A stretch of 64,000 nucleotides of DNA, from positions 806,001 through 870,000 of the forward strand of contig VNKQ01000019.1 of assembly GCA_016508695.1 (NCBI GenBank), in the 5' to 3' direction. Positions 45,666-56,744 of this stretch are shown here, in pieces. The first letter of the stretch is position 1, and every line of letters begins with the position of its first letter. A program made the translations under genes and the position numbers. Source of the stretch: Hyphodiscus hymeniophilus (Eukaryota > Ascomycota > Leotiomycetes > Helotiales > Hyphodiscaceae). Below the pieces are notes generated by a model that had not been told where the DNA came from, made no database searches, and saw nothing but the letters and a program-made list of their open reading frames with translations.

Positions 45666-47232
45666 ATGAAGGGGAAAAGCCTCGCGTTCATCGTGTCGGG
45701 CAAAGGAAATCAAAGCGATGGCGTGGTTGTATGGTCAATTTCATCGCTCAAATTCATTTCTAGTTTACGACTTAGATCAATCTCTACTGGATCCAGCTAA
45801 ATCTGATTTACAGTGCGACGGGATGTCAAGCAAACTCAAAGCCCACCATACCAGAGAAGCAGAGTCGATATAAGCCTCGGTGGAACAGATCCTTTTGGCG
45901 CTTTCGATCTTCCCCAAGATAGTAGCACCGACATGGCTCTGCATCATTGTAAGTCTAATTTTCTTTTATTTAACACAATGAGATCAATGGAGAAACACCC
46001 AAGAAGCAATAATTCTGACCATCTTAGGGGCTAGTGTTTTCCAGAACACTCGGATGCCCATAACGCCTCGTCGAGCATGGATGAGTATCAATCTCTCCGA
46101 CAAGACACTCCTCTCTGTGACGTGAGTAGCTTTCCGGTCTCTCTCCACTGCGGAATTCATAACATCGGACAGAACCTACTGTTCAACGTATCATTTCTAC
46201 TTCATCAGAGGGATGAGACCGCCTCCTAACTGCCTCTCTCAAAAAGTGGATGCCATTCAGAATATCAACAAATCATTGACAGACATACGCTCTCCACCAA
46301 ACGACTACATGATGGTTGCCGTCGCCGTCATGACGCTCTTGGAGGTAAGTGTGTCCGTCCGTTCGGGATTCCTACTGGGGCTGACAAAACAAGTGCCTTG
46401 GAGGAGAACCAACTGCATGCGCGATTCATAGAAAGGGATTGCAAATGATGGTCCAAGTCCGAGGCGGACTGCAAAACTTAGGCTTCGATGGTGCAGTCGA
46501 GAGAACCATTTCATGGTATTTCACATTGCGATGACGCCAGCCAAAAGCTTATTCAAGAACAGGGCAGACACATGCAGTGCAATTCTGCTCAGGGTAAAGC
46601 CTACTCTCAGTCCAGTTCTATCGCCCAACGTTGGAGAATCAGCAATACCTGGCTTCACAGTCGTCGACATGAAAGTCCGTCTCGTCGGATTGACAGGATC
46701 ACCAGATATGACTCAAAGCATTCTCTACATCTGGCTTCGCCTACGATACTTGACGGACTTCCTCGCAACCATTCCCTACCAAAACACCTCGAAGATCGAC
46801 GACTGTCTCCTTAGCGATAAGCTCGATTTCATCGAACGCAATGTCATCTTCCTTCTGCACTCCAGCACCCTCGCAGAAAGTGCATCGATCGCATTCCTAA
46901 CAGCCTTCCTCAACGCAGCACTAATCTTCACCTACGAAGAACTCCGGGAATGTCCGAAGTGGACCAACGTATGTATTTCCCTTTCTCAGAGGATCTATTC
47001 GGGGCTGCAGATGGTGGACCTGTCGCCTGCGGCGAAGCATTGCCCGGATCTGCTGTTGTGGATTCTGCTTTTGGGAAGATCGGGTGTGAGTCCGCTTGGT
47101 GGTCCGAGCAGCCCGTGGTATTCGAGTCTCATTGCTGGGGTGGAACTCACTTTTGGTGTTAAGATTCCGGGAAAGGTGGCGGGGTTGAAATATTTTCAGC
47201 TTGCGGAGAAGCTCCTTAAGAAACCTCAGTAA
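45666..47232 (+). CDS. Fungal transcription-factor-like regulator lacking a Zn2Cys6 cluster
   Basis: Inferred exons 45666-45762, 45814-45948, 46028-46121, 46173-46344, 46394-46490 and 46541-47232 give 428 codons-plus in one frame. Family marks: GKSLAFIVSGKGN at the N-terminus, ISLGGTDPFGAFDLP, LHHWASVFQNTR, the HFYFIRGMRPPPN segment, IHRKGLQMMVQVRGGLQNLGFDGAVERTISW, then helical C-terminus. This is the pattern of fungal proteins resembling the middle region of zinc-cluster regulators but without the binuclear cluster. The penultimate intron is uncertain: a 50-nt GTGCAG..CCAG intron keeps the frame but deletes the usually conserved VERTISW motif; if that motif is retained, the frame breaks by one base near 46515, which would make this a pseudogene. 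An ATG four codons upstream (45654) is an alternative start. Confidence 0.6.
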
Positions 47233-47465
47233 GAAATTAGTACAATGCGACGAGTTTCTGAATTGCTTTCGTTGTCTCTGATGCGACGATGGAAGGAAGA
47301 AACCCTCCAACCAAACTGCACGCACTTGCCAGTCGGGTCGAGTCTGGAGGGCAGAAGCCACACATTTGAGGTCCCGAATATCAGTCTATGATACCTATAC
47401 CCGGGCCAGGTGGATTTATACACCGAGAGAGAGCAGAGGGCAAAGTATGGACGCTTGAGAAGCTG

Positions 47466-47696
47466 GGCTCGTATGTCAATAGGCCTCTCGGGTCTCACTT
47501 TCCCCGAGAGCTGGCGAACTTGCCAAAAGCTTGGCTCAAGGAAATGAGGGACGTGATTTTTGTGGGCGCGAGTGAGAAGAGAGGTCATTTTGCCGCTTGG
47601 GAGAGACCGGAAGCCATTGCTGATGATCTCAAGAAGATGCTTGGCAAAGATGGAGGCGCATTTGGTGTGGTGTCCCCAGGTAAAATTGGCTACTGA
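47466..47696 (+). pseudogene. Truncated epoxide hydrolase (C-terminal stump)
   Basis: About 75 codons match the extreme C-terminus of fungal microsomal-type epoxide hydrolases: PLGSHFPRELANLPKAWLKEM, then EKRGHFAAWERPEAIADDLKKML, ending AFGVVSPGKIGY. The His of GHFAA corresponds to the catalytic histidine of the alpha/beta-hydrolase triad. The nucleophile and oxyanion-hole regions are absent: upstream 230 bp hold no related sequence and the previous gene ends at 47232. A small open frame extends to 47388 but its N-terminal part is unrelated. Best read as the remnant of a deleted or rearranged gene. Confidence 0.65.
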
Positions 47697-48286
47697 TGAA
47701 CATTTGAATGTATTTCTTCCAATGCCCAGCTATTTGCCTCATAGTGACCCTCAATTTGCGTTGTATCACCTTAGTAACAGAATGGCGCAATACGAACTCG
47801 TGGCTTTCGCTTGAAAGTGGCCGTCGGATTGAGACTTGGATTGCACGAAGCATCTTCTTAATACCGAAGAATCTAAAGTTCGAGGGGAATAGTTTACAAG
47901 ATCCTCTTCTTCACTATCACCGACGAAATAAGACGAATAGCGGAGATGAGATAAGCTGCCACTCGCCAGATGCGGCAATAATCGAATAAACGCTCGCACA
48001 TTTCTGCTTATCAACCTTGCTGATTAATTGTCAATCTGCATCGTCAGATTTGTTTTCGCCAATCGAACGCTTGAGTTCAAATGGTGCATTTGAAATGAAC
48101 TTCCGTGATATGCTGAACTGCTAGAGATCATGGAATTGAGATTTACATATTGAAGAGAAATGGCAGAAGACTGGATATTCTCCTCACTTCACTTCATCCT
48201 GCGCCTTCAGAACCACCCAAATCGACCAAGAACGTTGCTAGAGACTAGAGTACCTGATCGAACTCTAAACTTCGCAGAAAATCAAA
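47697..48286. other. Intergenic and 5' leader of the reductase gene
   Basis: No supported gene. Confidence 0.5.
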
Positions 48287-49578
48287 ATGACAGCAAAGCC
48301 GCTCCAAGCACTCGTTTTTGGCGCCTCCGGAATAACCGGTTGGGCAATCACCAACTCTGCCCTGAGCTATCCCACTCCAACCACTTTTTCACGAGTCGTC
48401 GGCCTGACCAGTCGTTCATTGAGTATCAACGAAGCTGCATTGCCATCTGACCCCCGCCTGGAACTCCATGCCGGCCTTGACTTGGGCCAAGATGTTCAAA
48501 GTATTGTAAAGTATTTGAGTAGCATTGAGCGTATCGAAGAGATTACACACGTGTACTTCGCTGGTAAGTGTCCGTTCAGTTCCTCCAGGAACCCGAGATT
48601 CGAACCAAAGAAGATTGCTGAGGAAATGAATAGCATACGTCCACCGTGGGTGGGGCGACCAAGACTCCGCCAGCCGAAAGAAGGAGAATGTCGATTTCAT
48701 AGTAAACGCCGTGACAGCCATTGAAACTGTCTGTCCAGGTCTACAATTCTGGACCTACCCTTCAGGCGGGAAATGGTATGGCTTCGAGTTCGGATCCAAA
48801 GTCTCGCGGGTGACTCCCCTCAAAGAATCAGCACCTCGTATCTCTGCTCCTTTCGACGAACACATATTCTATTACGCACAAGTCGATGCCCTCACGGAGC
48901 TGGCGGCGGGCAAGAAATGGGATTTTGTCGATATTCGCCCGGATGCCATTGTAGGCTTTGTGCCAAACCACAATGCGATGAACATTGCGGAGCCGCTGGG
49001 GTTGTATTTGAGTCTCTGGAAGGACTTTGGTGGGAGCAACGAGGTGCCGTTTCCTGGGACCAAGGAGAGTTGGGAACACTTGCAGAGTAACGGGAGTCAG
49101 GATTTGGTTGCGCGCTTCACGATCTATACGAGTTTGAACCCGAAACTCACGGCAGGGAAGAGTTTTAATATCGCAGATCAGGATGAAGGTGTTAGCTGGA
49201 GTATGGTGTGGGAGGGCATTGCAGCGTATTTTGGTCTTAAGGGTGTTGGACCTTTAGAGAGCGGACAGGCAAATACGGGCGAGAGCTGGGTGAATAGTCA
49301 AAGAGACCACTGGGATGCTTGGACGAAAGAGAAGGGGTTGAGGGCCAAGGTCTTAGATAATACTTGCTGGTATTTCATGACTGTTGTCACGTAAGTTATG
49401 GCTCTGCTTCGAATTGGTCCTGAGACTGACTGAGTCCAGGGGTGATTACTCCACTTTCGAACGTAACTTCGACCTTGGCGAAGCAAGAAGAATCGGGTTC
49501 ACTGAGCAGATGGATCATGTTGAGAGTTACAAGATTGCGTTTGACAGGATGAGAGCTGCTAAGATCTTACCACAGTAG
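48287..49578 (+). CDS. PRISE/iridoid-synthase-like short-chain dehydrogenase
   Basis: Three exons: 48287-48563, 48634-49390 and 49440-49578. Introns GTAAGT..ATAG (70 nt) and GTAAGT..CCAG (49 nt) join in phase, giving about 390 aa. The start MTAKPLQALVFGASGITGWAI gives the Rossmann GASGITG nucleotide-binding loop; further marks are the VGLTSRSL beta2 segment, HVYFAAYVHRGWGDQ, VNVDF-like ENVDFIVNAVTAIE, and FWTYPSGGKWYGF, the region that holds the family's active-site lysine/tyrosine. VDIRPDAIVGFVPNHNAMN and FNIADQDEGVSWSMVWEGIAAYFGL are conserved C-terminal blocks. These NAD(P)H reductases act on enones (progesterone 5-beta-reductase, iridoid synthase) in plants; fungal members (SirQ-like) are often near secondary-metabolite genes. 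Substrate unknown. Confidence 0.85.
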
Positions 49579-51002
49579 TTCGTTTGGTGGTTTGCTGTTG
49601 TAATGATACTACAAAATCAAAGGCTTTGTCAATACCAATGACGACCACAGCTCGACGAGGAGGTCCCAGGACCTAGTAGAACCGTAGTATATGCAGGTGT
49701 GATACCGATGCCCTTAAAACAATGTACGCAGTTGTCTTGTATGAGACGTTATTGCAGAATTTCGCCAGGCTTAGAGAAATAACTGCATTTCAATAATTGC
49801 ATCTTCAGGAATTCTTTTCCAATAGGACAGAGACAAGCCCTTTCGCCACAAAAGCATCTGCCCTCTGCTTGTCTGCTTGTCCGCGACCAAGAAAGTTCAT
49901 TGACGATGATGATGCTTAAGAATGACTTAGTCTTCACAACTCTAGGGCAGATATCACTCTCACTTTGAGTGCCCAACAGAGTTCAGATATATTTTGACGA
50001 AAGGACCGCTGGCAATCACGTGATCGTCAAAGCTTCGAGATGAAAAGGGGCATGAATCATGTATGATTTGGCGCAAAAACATAGCGAGGCCACTGAAAGC
50101 CACCAGAGAAGATTCTTCTTGAGCTGCTGTCACTTGCATTGGTGCAATTCGTGAAGCCTCTAGACTCACGTGCTTCCATTCCCAATAAGGGGTTCAGTGG
50201 CTGAAGTGAGCCCCCGAATCCATCACACCCATCCAATTCCAGGCTCAGAAATGGCATCAGAAGATAGGATACTTTTGCACACATGCATGCGCCTTTCGAC
50301 GCGGTCCAGTCAAGTCTGAAAGTTGTTGTATAGGATGAGAGATTGGGGATACCGTAGCCAAAGGATTTCGCGACACTGGCGCGCGTCCGAACTTCTTGCG
50401 CTTTCTGAGGTAGTGACGCAACCGGCAAATCTGCTCTAACAGACAATGGAGAATTGCAGCTACATTCAATCGAACAATGGTTGTGAAACTATCCCCAAGC
50501 AGTTGATAATGTGAAGCTTCAATAGACGATAGACAATAGGATAAGTAAAGCTGTACTTGGGAGTTATGCGCGTAGAGTCAAGAAAGATCCGCTTCTTGAA
50601 TTACTCTAGCACTTCGTCGCCCGAAACAGGTTAGCGCAATGACTAGCCTTCAATCAATCTTGGCTTGGCTTTCGACTTCAAGCCTTTCATTCCACGACCT
50701 CAAATTCCTCTACAACTCCACCACAATCTCCTCACCCACGTCAAAGTTGTCGCATCATCCTGTCGTAATCATCGCCCTCGTTTCCTCACCTTTTGCGACA
50801 CCTTATCAACGAATTTGCGCCCAATCAAGCATTAGCGAATCATATCCGTCCCGAGGCAAAGAGTCGCGTGGATATTTCACTCACCTTGCACGTACCTCAC
50901 GTTTGCCATCGCTGCTCTCATGCATGCACTCGCTCGTTGATCACAATACAAGAGATGATGGTTGGCAGAAGGAGAGAGAGGTAGATTAGATACTGTCCCA
51001 CG
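49579..51002. other. Intergenic and SET1 promoter/5' leader
   Basis: The minus frame 50057-50446 and plus frame 50639-50989 are open but resemble nothing. The last 350 bp are pyrimidine-rich, as in fungal 5' leaders. Confidence 0.5.
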
Positions 51003-54000
51003 ATGTCTCGCGCATCCGGAGCGAGCTTCGCCCAGTTTTTCCCATCTGCCCCTCGGGCTGCAAAAGACAAGGCGAAGGAACGTGAGAAGGTCAAAATCTA
51101 CACATCAGAGTCGCCCAGCATCTTTTCGCTTTCTGATAGTCAAGTTGCAACTGCATCCGCTCGCGTTGAGGATGTCACTTCACATCAACCACAAGCACAA
51201 AACAACACACCTGTCTTGGAATCTGCCCCTCCTCTAGCAGAGGACGCCGATTTTATACAAGGTGACCTGTTGAATGGGGTTGGGTCAGCGAGTTCACACA
51301 CAAGCAGTAGCGTTTCGTCGGTTTTTAGCGCTCCTACGCAACAAGCCAATATGTCAACATTTGCTGGATCCCGGATTGTCAGCAACCTGACACCACTCAC
51401 GAACACGGATTCATCCCCAATTCGAATCACAAGTCCGAATCAATACAAGTCTGATACACATGTTACGGTTTCTAGCGAGTTTGCCGCCGATACAGCCGGT
51501 GTGCAAAATGTATCTGCATATGCGCACAATGCTGCCACAATACAAGCTCCGCGTATCCATGCTCGCGATCCCAATAATGGTTTGAAAGGAGACAAATGTA
51601 CCTACGATCCCCTCCTCGACCACAAACTGAGCGATCGTGAAAAGAAGAAGGCACGAGCAATATATAAGAAGTTTGGCATGGTACGTACACATAATCTGCT
51701 GAGGGAACGTCATCTTGTTTGAGAGTGTCTGGCTAATGACTTGCAGGAAAATGATGACGTTCCCTCAGCAGATCCGCGAATATTGAAAGGTGGAGGAAGA
51801 CTTGGTTATATCAATACCGATTTCCACCTGCCGAAATCGCGACTTCGATTCGAACCGTACATGCTAAAGCCATATAAGTATGATCCACGGACTTCACTCG
51901 GACCTGGTCCTCCCACGCAAGTCGTTGTGACAGGTTTCGATCCACTGTACAATTTCGCAAATCTGTCGGCTTTGTTCTCAAGCTTTGGCGAGATTGCTGA
52001 AAGCAGTAATAAATTGCATCCAGAAACTGGCAGCTGCTTGGGATTTGGCACATTTCGATACCGAGATTCCAAAGCTTTCAAAGGCGGTCGTTATGTGTCT
52101 GCGATCGAGGCTGCTAGTAATGCAGTGAGAAAGGCAAATGGCTCAAGAGTTGGTCCGAAAAATGTGAAAGTCGAATTTGATCCTGAAGGGAACAAGAGTC
52201 GGCGCATGCTTGAGCAGGCCCTCCAAGAATACAAAGCTCCAACCATTCCGCAGATCCCAAAGCCACCAACCGTTGTAGCACCCAAAGCTGCAGAAGCTGT
52301 CAAGAATGCTGGCCCACCTCCGACAGCACCTAAGGGACCAGCAGCGTATGCGCAGCGAGCTGTATATCGCCCCCAACCTACGTCGACAGCGACTCTTGCG
52401 CCTGTTGGAATTCCAACGAAGCCTCGAGTCCTGACTCTCATCGCAGACGAGCCGATATCTTTGGAACTTCAGCACACACCCTACATTTTTGTTGCCAAAG
52501 AATCAGTGCCTGTACTTCCGACGACGATCGTACATTTGAAGAAGCGAATTCGGCATTTCTACTTTGAGGATGTCAGAGCGGATCGTTGGGGGTATTATAT
52601 CGTATTCCAGAACTCCTCCCAGGGAAGAACGGAGATGGAGAAGGTCCAGCACGCAATTGACGGCACGAAGTTCTTCACCTATACGATGTCAATGAAGCTC
52701 ATGCCCTATGGGACGAACGGGTCCCGCAGCTCTGCACACCGAACCTCCGATGCAACTCGAGACCAGAGACGAAGTCGAAGTCGTAGCCCAACCCGCCAAG
52801 ATATCGAGCTGAGGGAGAAGCAAGATGAGGAGATTCGCAGGAAAGAGGAAGCAGCCGATCTAGAAGACGAGAAAAAGGAACGAGCAAAGAATTTTGATCC
52901 AGCAAGAGAGGCTATGGACGTCATTCGGAAGGAACTCAAAGATCAGCTCGTGAGAAATATTCGTACAAAGATCGCCACCCCTGTGTTACATTCGTTTATG
53001 GATCCATCAAAGCACGTCGCAAAGAGGCGAAAGTTTAACATTTCCGACACGCGCGACATGAAAGTACCTCTCATCCACGAGGACCGTGACCGAGAGGATA
53101 GCCCTGTAGTAGGAACTCCAAACTCGAGAGCGGAAGACGGACGGCAAGCCATGGGCCCCGCGAGACTCAACGTAAATGCACTTCCTCGAATCCGTAAGAT
53201 CAAGGGTGGGAAGAAACTCCACGTGGGTTTCAAAGACCCTTTTGCGAGAGCCAGACCCGAAGTTCGGAAAGCCTTTGTTCGTCCCCTTCACCATCGCCTT
53301 ATTGACAGCGATGACGAAGATTCAGACGATGATACTGAAGATCGGTCTCGAGGCCCTGATACGGAGGAACCGGAGTCTAGGCCTCGAAGCCGTGCTGGTA
53401 CGGACGATGAAGCTTCAGACGATGAGAGTGTCTTGATTCGGAAACGACGCAAGATCATTGAAGAAACGCCTTCCGTTGATACTCGTGATGATGATTCTAT
53501 GAGTGAAGCAAGTTTCATGGCTCTGCCGACCAAGAAGAGAAAACTTGAATTGCAGGTAGAAGCTTCTCATAAGCGTCTGAAGTCGGATGAAGAGCTCTTT
53601 GGTGTTCCCGCCGATAGGATTGAGCAGGAATATCCATTGTCTGCTAGCACTGTTGGGGAAGACACTGCAATGGCCCTTGATGGGGTGCTGAGAACTGAAA
53701 GCGAAGCAGAGGCTCTGGCTGCGGGCGAAAAGAAAGCTGCTAAGTCTAAGAAGAAGAAGTCTAAGAAGCAGATTTTCGAGGAAAGGGAGGCACTCAAACG
53801 ACAACAAGAAGGAATATTCGTTGATGAAATCCTTGCAAAACCCGGAGAAGTTGCAGAGATTGAGGTTGAGGATGACGACGAGGAATACATCACCGAAACT
53901 CTCCCCGTTGAGACCACAGTTGAATGGGGAATGTCTAGTCATGACCCTGAACCTACTGTTGATGATGATTTTGCGAACATCCTCGATATGAATGGTCTTC

Positions 54001-54980
54001 AAAACTTTGTCAAAGACGAAGAGGACACGCCAGCAGTTGGTGGTTCATTCATCCCTTGTGCGATCGATCGGGTCGGGACTGCAAAAACTTTCAGTTGGAA
54101 ACAGGAAGAAATCAAGGCCCTCAATCGAAACGGGTTTAGAGGTCTGGTCACCCACGAGAAGACTGTGGAGGGCTACTACGTTCCCAACGAATCTGGATCT
54201 GCGAGGACCGAAGGAACGAAGAAGATCCTTAATTCTGAAAAGTCCAAGTATTTGCCCCATCGCATCAAAGTTCAGAAAGCACGCGAAGAACGTGAAGCTC
54301 AAGCTAAGAGAGCCGGCAAAGATTTTGCTACCGAGGCCGCAGAAGCTGCCAAGATTGCAGCTGAGAAATTACTTGCGAAAGGAAATTCTCGAGCCAGTCG
54401 TGTCAGTAATCGCCGGTACGTGGCCGACCTCAATGATCAGAAGAAGACTTTGGGTGATTCTGATGCTCTCCGTTTCAACCAACTTCAAAAGCGAAAGAAG
54501 CCTGTCAAGTTCGCCCGATCAGCAATCCACAATTGGGGTTTGTATGCAATGGAGAACATTCCTATGAACGATATGATCATCGAGTACGTCGGAGAGAAAG
54601 TACGACAGCAAGTCGCCGACCTTCGAGAACTTCGATACCTTATTAGTGGCATTGGGAGCAGTTATCTCTTCCGAATTGACGAGAACACTGTTGTTGATGC
54701 CACAAAGAAAGGTGGCATCGCTCGATTCATCAATCACAGTTGTATGCCCAATTGCACGGCCAAGATCATCACAGTGGAGAAGAGCAAGCGGATCGTCATA
54801 TACGCACTTCGGGATATAGCTCAGAGTGAGTTTATCAATAAAGCATTGCTACGGAATCATCACTAACATATCACAGATGAAGAACTCACATATGACTACA
54901 AGTTTGAGCGTGAGATTGGCAGCACTGATCGTATTCCGTGTCTCTGCGGCACAGCAGCATGTAAAGGATTCCTCAATTAA
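51003..54980 (+). CDS. SET1: Histone H3-K4 methyltransferase Set1 (COMPASS catalytic subunit)
   Basis: Three exons: 51003-51680, 51747-54825 and 54877-54980, 1286 aa. Introns GTACGT..GCAG and GTGAGT..ACAG are in phase. A disordered N-terminus is followed by the Set1 RRM ([27 protein letters not shown]...LGFGTFRY, about residues 280-360), a second SET-associated RNA-binding region (around residue 440), long acidic/charged linkers, the N-SET region ([21 protein letters not shown]...[15 protein letters not shown]), and the C-terminal catalytic SET domain: [54 protein letters not shown], then ELTYDYKF and the post-[16 protein letters not shown]. The SAM-binding NHSC motif and catalytic Tyr are present, and the protein ends exactly with the canonical LN. 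It methylates H3K4 co-transcriptionally. Apparently intact. Confidence 0.97.
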
Positions 54981-55743
54981 TATCTCTTTTGTTACGAGCA
55001 TTTGGATTGGGTCACATGGACGAAGCGATAACCACAACAGGCCTGGTTATCTTGGCAATTCTTCTTTCGTGCACGGGGATGTGCATTCGAGTACGGTGTT
55101 TTCAACTTCAACGCACTTGCATACAGAGGGCGGCCGGATTGGCGCGCGGGACCAAAAAAATGTACTCTTTCAACCTGAATCGTTCGCGGCGTTTGTTTTT
55201 AGCGACTTATTTCGAGCAATGGATCTTTGCTTCGAGGCGGCGGATATGGACAGGGAGATGGGAATGTACGAATAGAGATAAAGATCTTGCGATGAGGAGC
55301 ATCGATACAGAAGGCGTCCAAAGCTACCTACAGGCGCAAAATAGCAACGTTTGATCTAGTTGCAAGAGAAATAGATCTGAATGAGAAGCTTCGTCCCTGG
55401 TAAACGCTTTTGATTATTTCCTGTATTGCGTTCATCTCACGGTTGAATCGCTTCATCCACAGGCCCCCAAGGTATGCTCGCTCTACAACGTAGGTAGGCG
55501 GCTCCATTCATGATACATCCTCCATTTTGTGCGCCAAAACCACGCCCTTGTATAGCCAATGCTCCAAACTCCAGCAAGCATCTATACTTGGGGTATCATC
55601 TCATTCCACTATCGATTGCTACTCCTCGCAAGCTCCGCTGTCCTCGATTGCACGATATTCTCCTCATGGTGCCGATTCGCACTGTTGGTCCCAGCCTGAA
55701 AACCTCCATACTCTAGTAGCTTCAATTGTTCGTTCTCGGTTGC
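54981..55743. other. SET1 3' region and spacer to the convergent TRM112
   Basis: Convergent intergenic region; several short frames (54989-55354 and others) run on from the SET1 3' end but have no similarity. Confidence 0.6.
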
Positions 55744-56249
55744 TCAAACCAAATGATTAGGCAGCAAGAAGTTTGCTATCCCTTCTTTCACTTTATATTC
55801 GTGCCCACAATTCGCGCAAACTAGACTCCCCTCCATGATCTGCGTTTCTAGCAGCAGCGTATGTAGATCCGTCATCATCTTCTCGTCACCTTCGAGCTCT
55901 TCGTTTGTCGGTGGTGTGGCTTTGAGGCTTGTGAAACCTAGCTGTGCATCACACCTTGCATCAGCGAATAATTCTTACATACAACCTTTTCATATCCCTT
56001 CATGCATCAGGTATTCAAGTCTGGGACGGAAACACCGCGTAACGGACGAGAGGGAGAACGAACCTCGGATGCAGTAACAACCAGAGCATCCCAATCTATC
56101 CTAGGCAGGATATTGAAGAGTAGCTTCGGGTTGGGCGCTATTTCTGCGGACTCTAACTCGCAGTCTTTGGGATGTAACGGAAAGGATGCGCTACTAGATT
56201 TGCAGGCTTTGACAGCGCAAGAGAGGAAGTTGAGAGTGAGGAGCTTCAT
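55744..56249 (-). CDS. TRM112: Multifunctional methyltransferase-activating subunit Trm112
   Basis: Two exons, 56249-56064 (62 codons) and 55941-55744, giving 127 aa. The intron (122 nt) uses the donor GTTCGT and acceptor ACAG. The sequence begins MKLLTLNFLSCAVKAC, with two N-terminal zinc-binding cysteines, continues through NPKLLFNILPRIDWDALV and LHTLLLETQIMEGSLVCANCGHEYKVKEGI, with the C-terminal CxxC, and ends FLLPNHLV. This follows yeast Trm112 (135 aa) throughout. Trm112 stabilises and activates tRNA, rRNA and eRF1 methyltransferases (Trm9, Trm11, Bud23, Mtq2). It lies tail-to-tail with SET1. No anomaly other than the unusual donor. Confidence 0.95.
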
Positions 56250-56744
56250 GTCCGGTTTTCTTCCTGCGAGGCTTAAGTACGTGTTGGATTAAGGAGGAGA
56301 TGTGGATATTGGAGGGGTTTGAAGAGGTTGAGAGGTTTCACTTTTTTTGAGGTGGAGATCTAAGATCGTGGGGTTCCATGATTAGATTAGATCCTACCAC
56401 GTGAGAGGAATGATACGTCAACCTTCGGTTTCTCGATTTCAAACCTCTGAGGTCTTGCACCATCTGTGTCTCTCTCCTGTTAACCGCTACAAGCTCGTGC
56501 CTTCTCACTTCTAATTTATTTACTAATCGTGACGGCCCTCAATTCGTAATAACTAAATGCACTGATCGACATGAAGCAGCTGGAACAATTCGTATTCCAA
56601 AACCAAAGGTCGAAACTGGGCAGTTGAACCAGAGAGGATAGCATCATACCTCTGACCTCTGACCTTAGGTATTGCCAAACTTGAGCCAAGAAGCATTCGA
56701 ATCCTCTTGTCTATTCGACAACGACTAGATCGGCAAAGGTAGTA
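56250..56744. other. Divergent spacer between TRM112 and the HET gene
   Basis: 495 bp between two start codons on opposite strands; presumably holds both promoters. No gene. Confidence 0.6.

Noticed and set aside
50057..50446. 129-codon minus-strand frame between the reductase and SET1
   Set aside because: No recognisable domain or splice-supported extension.
56002..56292. 96-codon plus-strand frame
   Set aside because: It is the antisense shadow of TRM112 exon 1.
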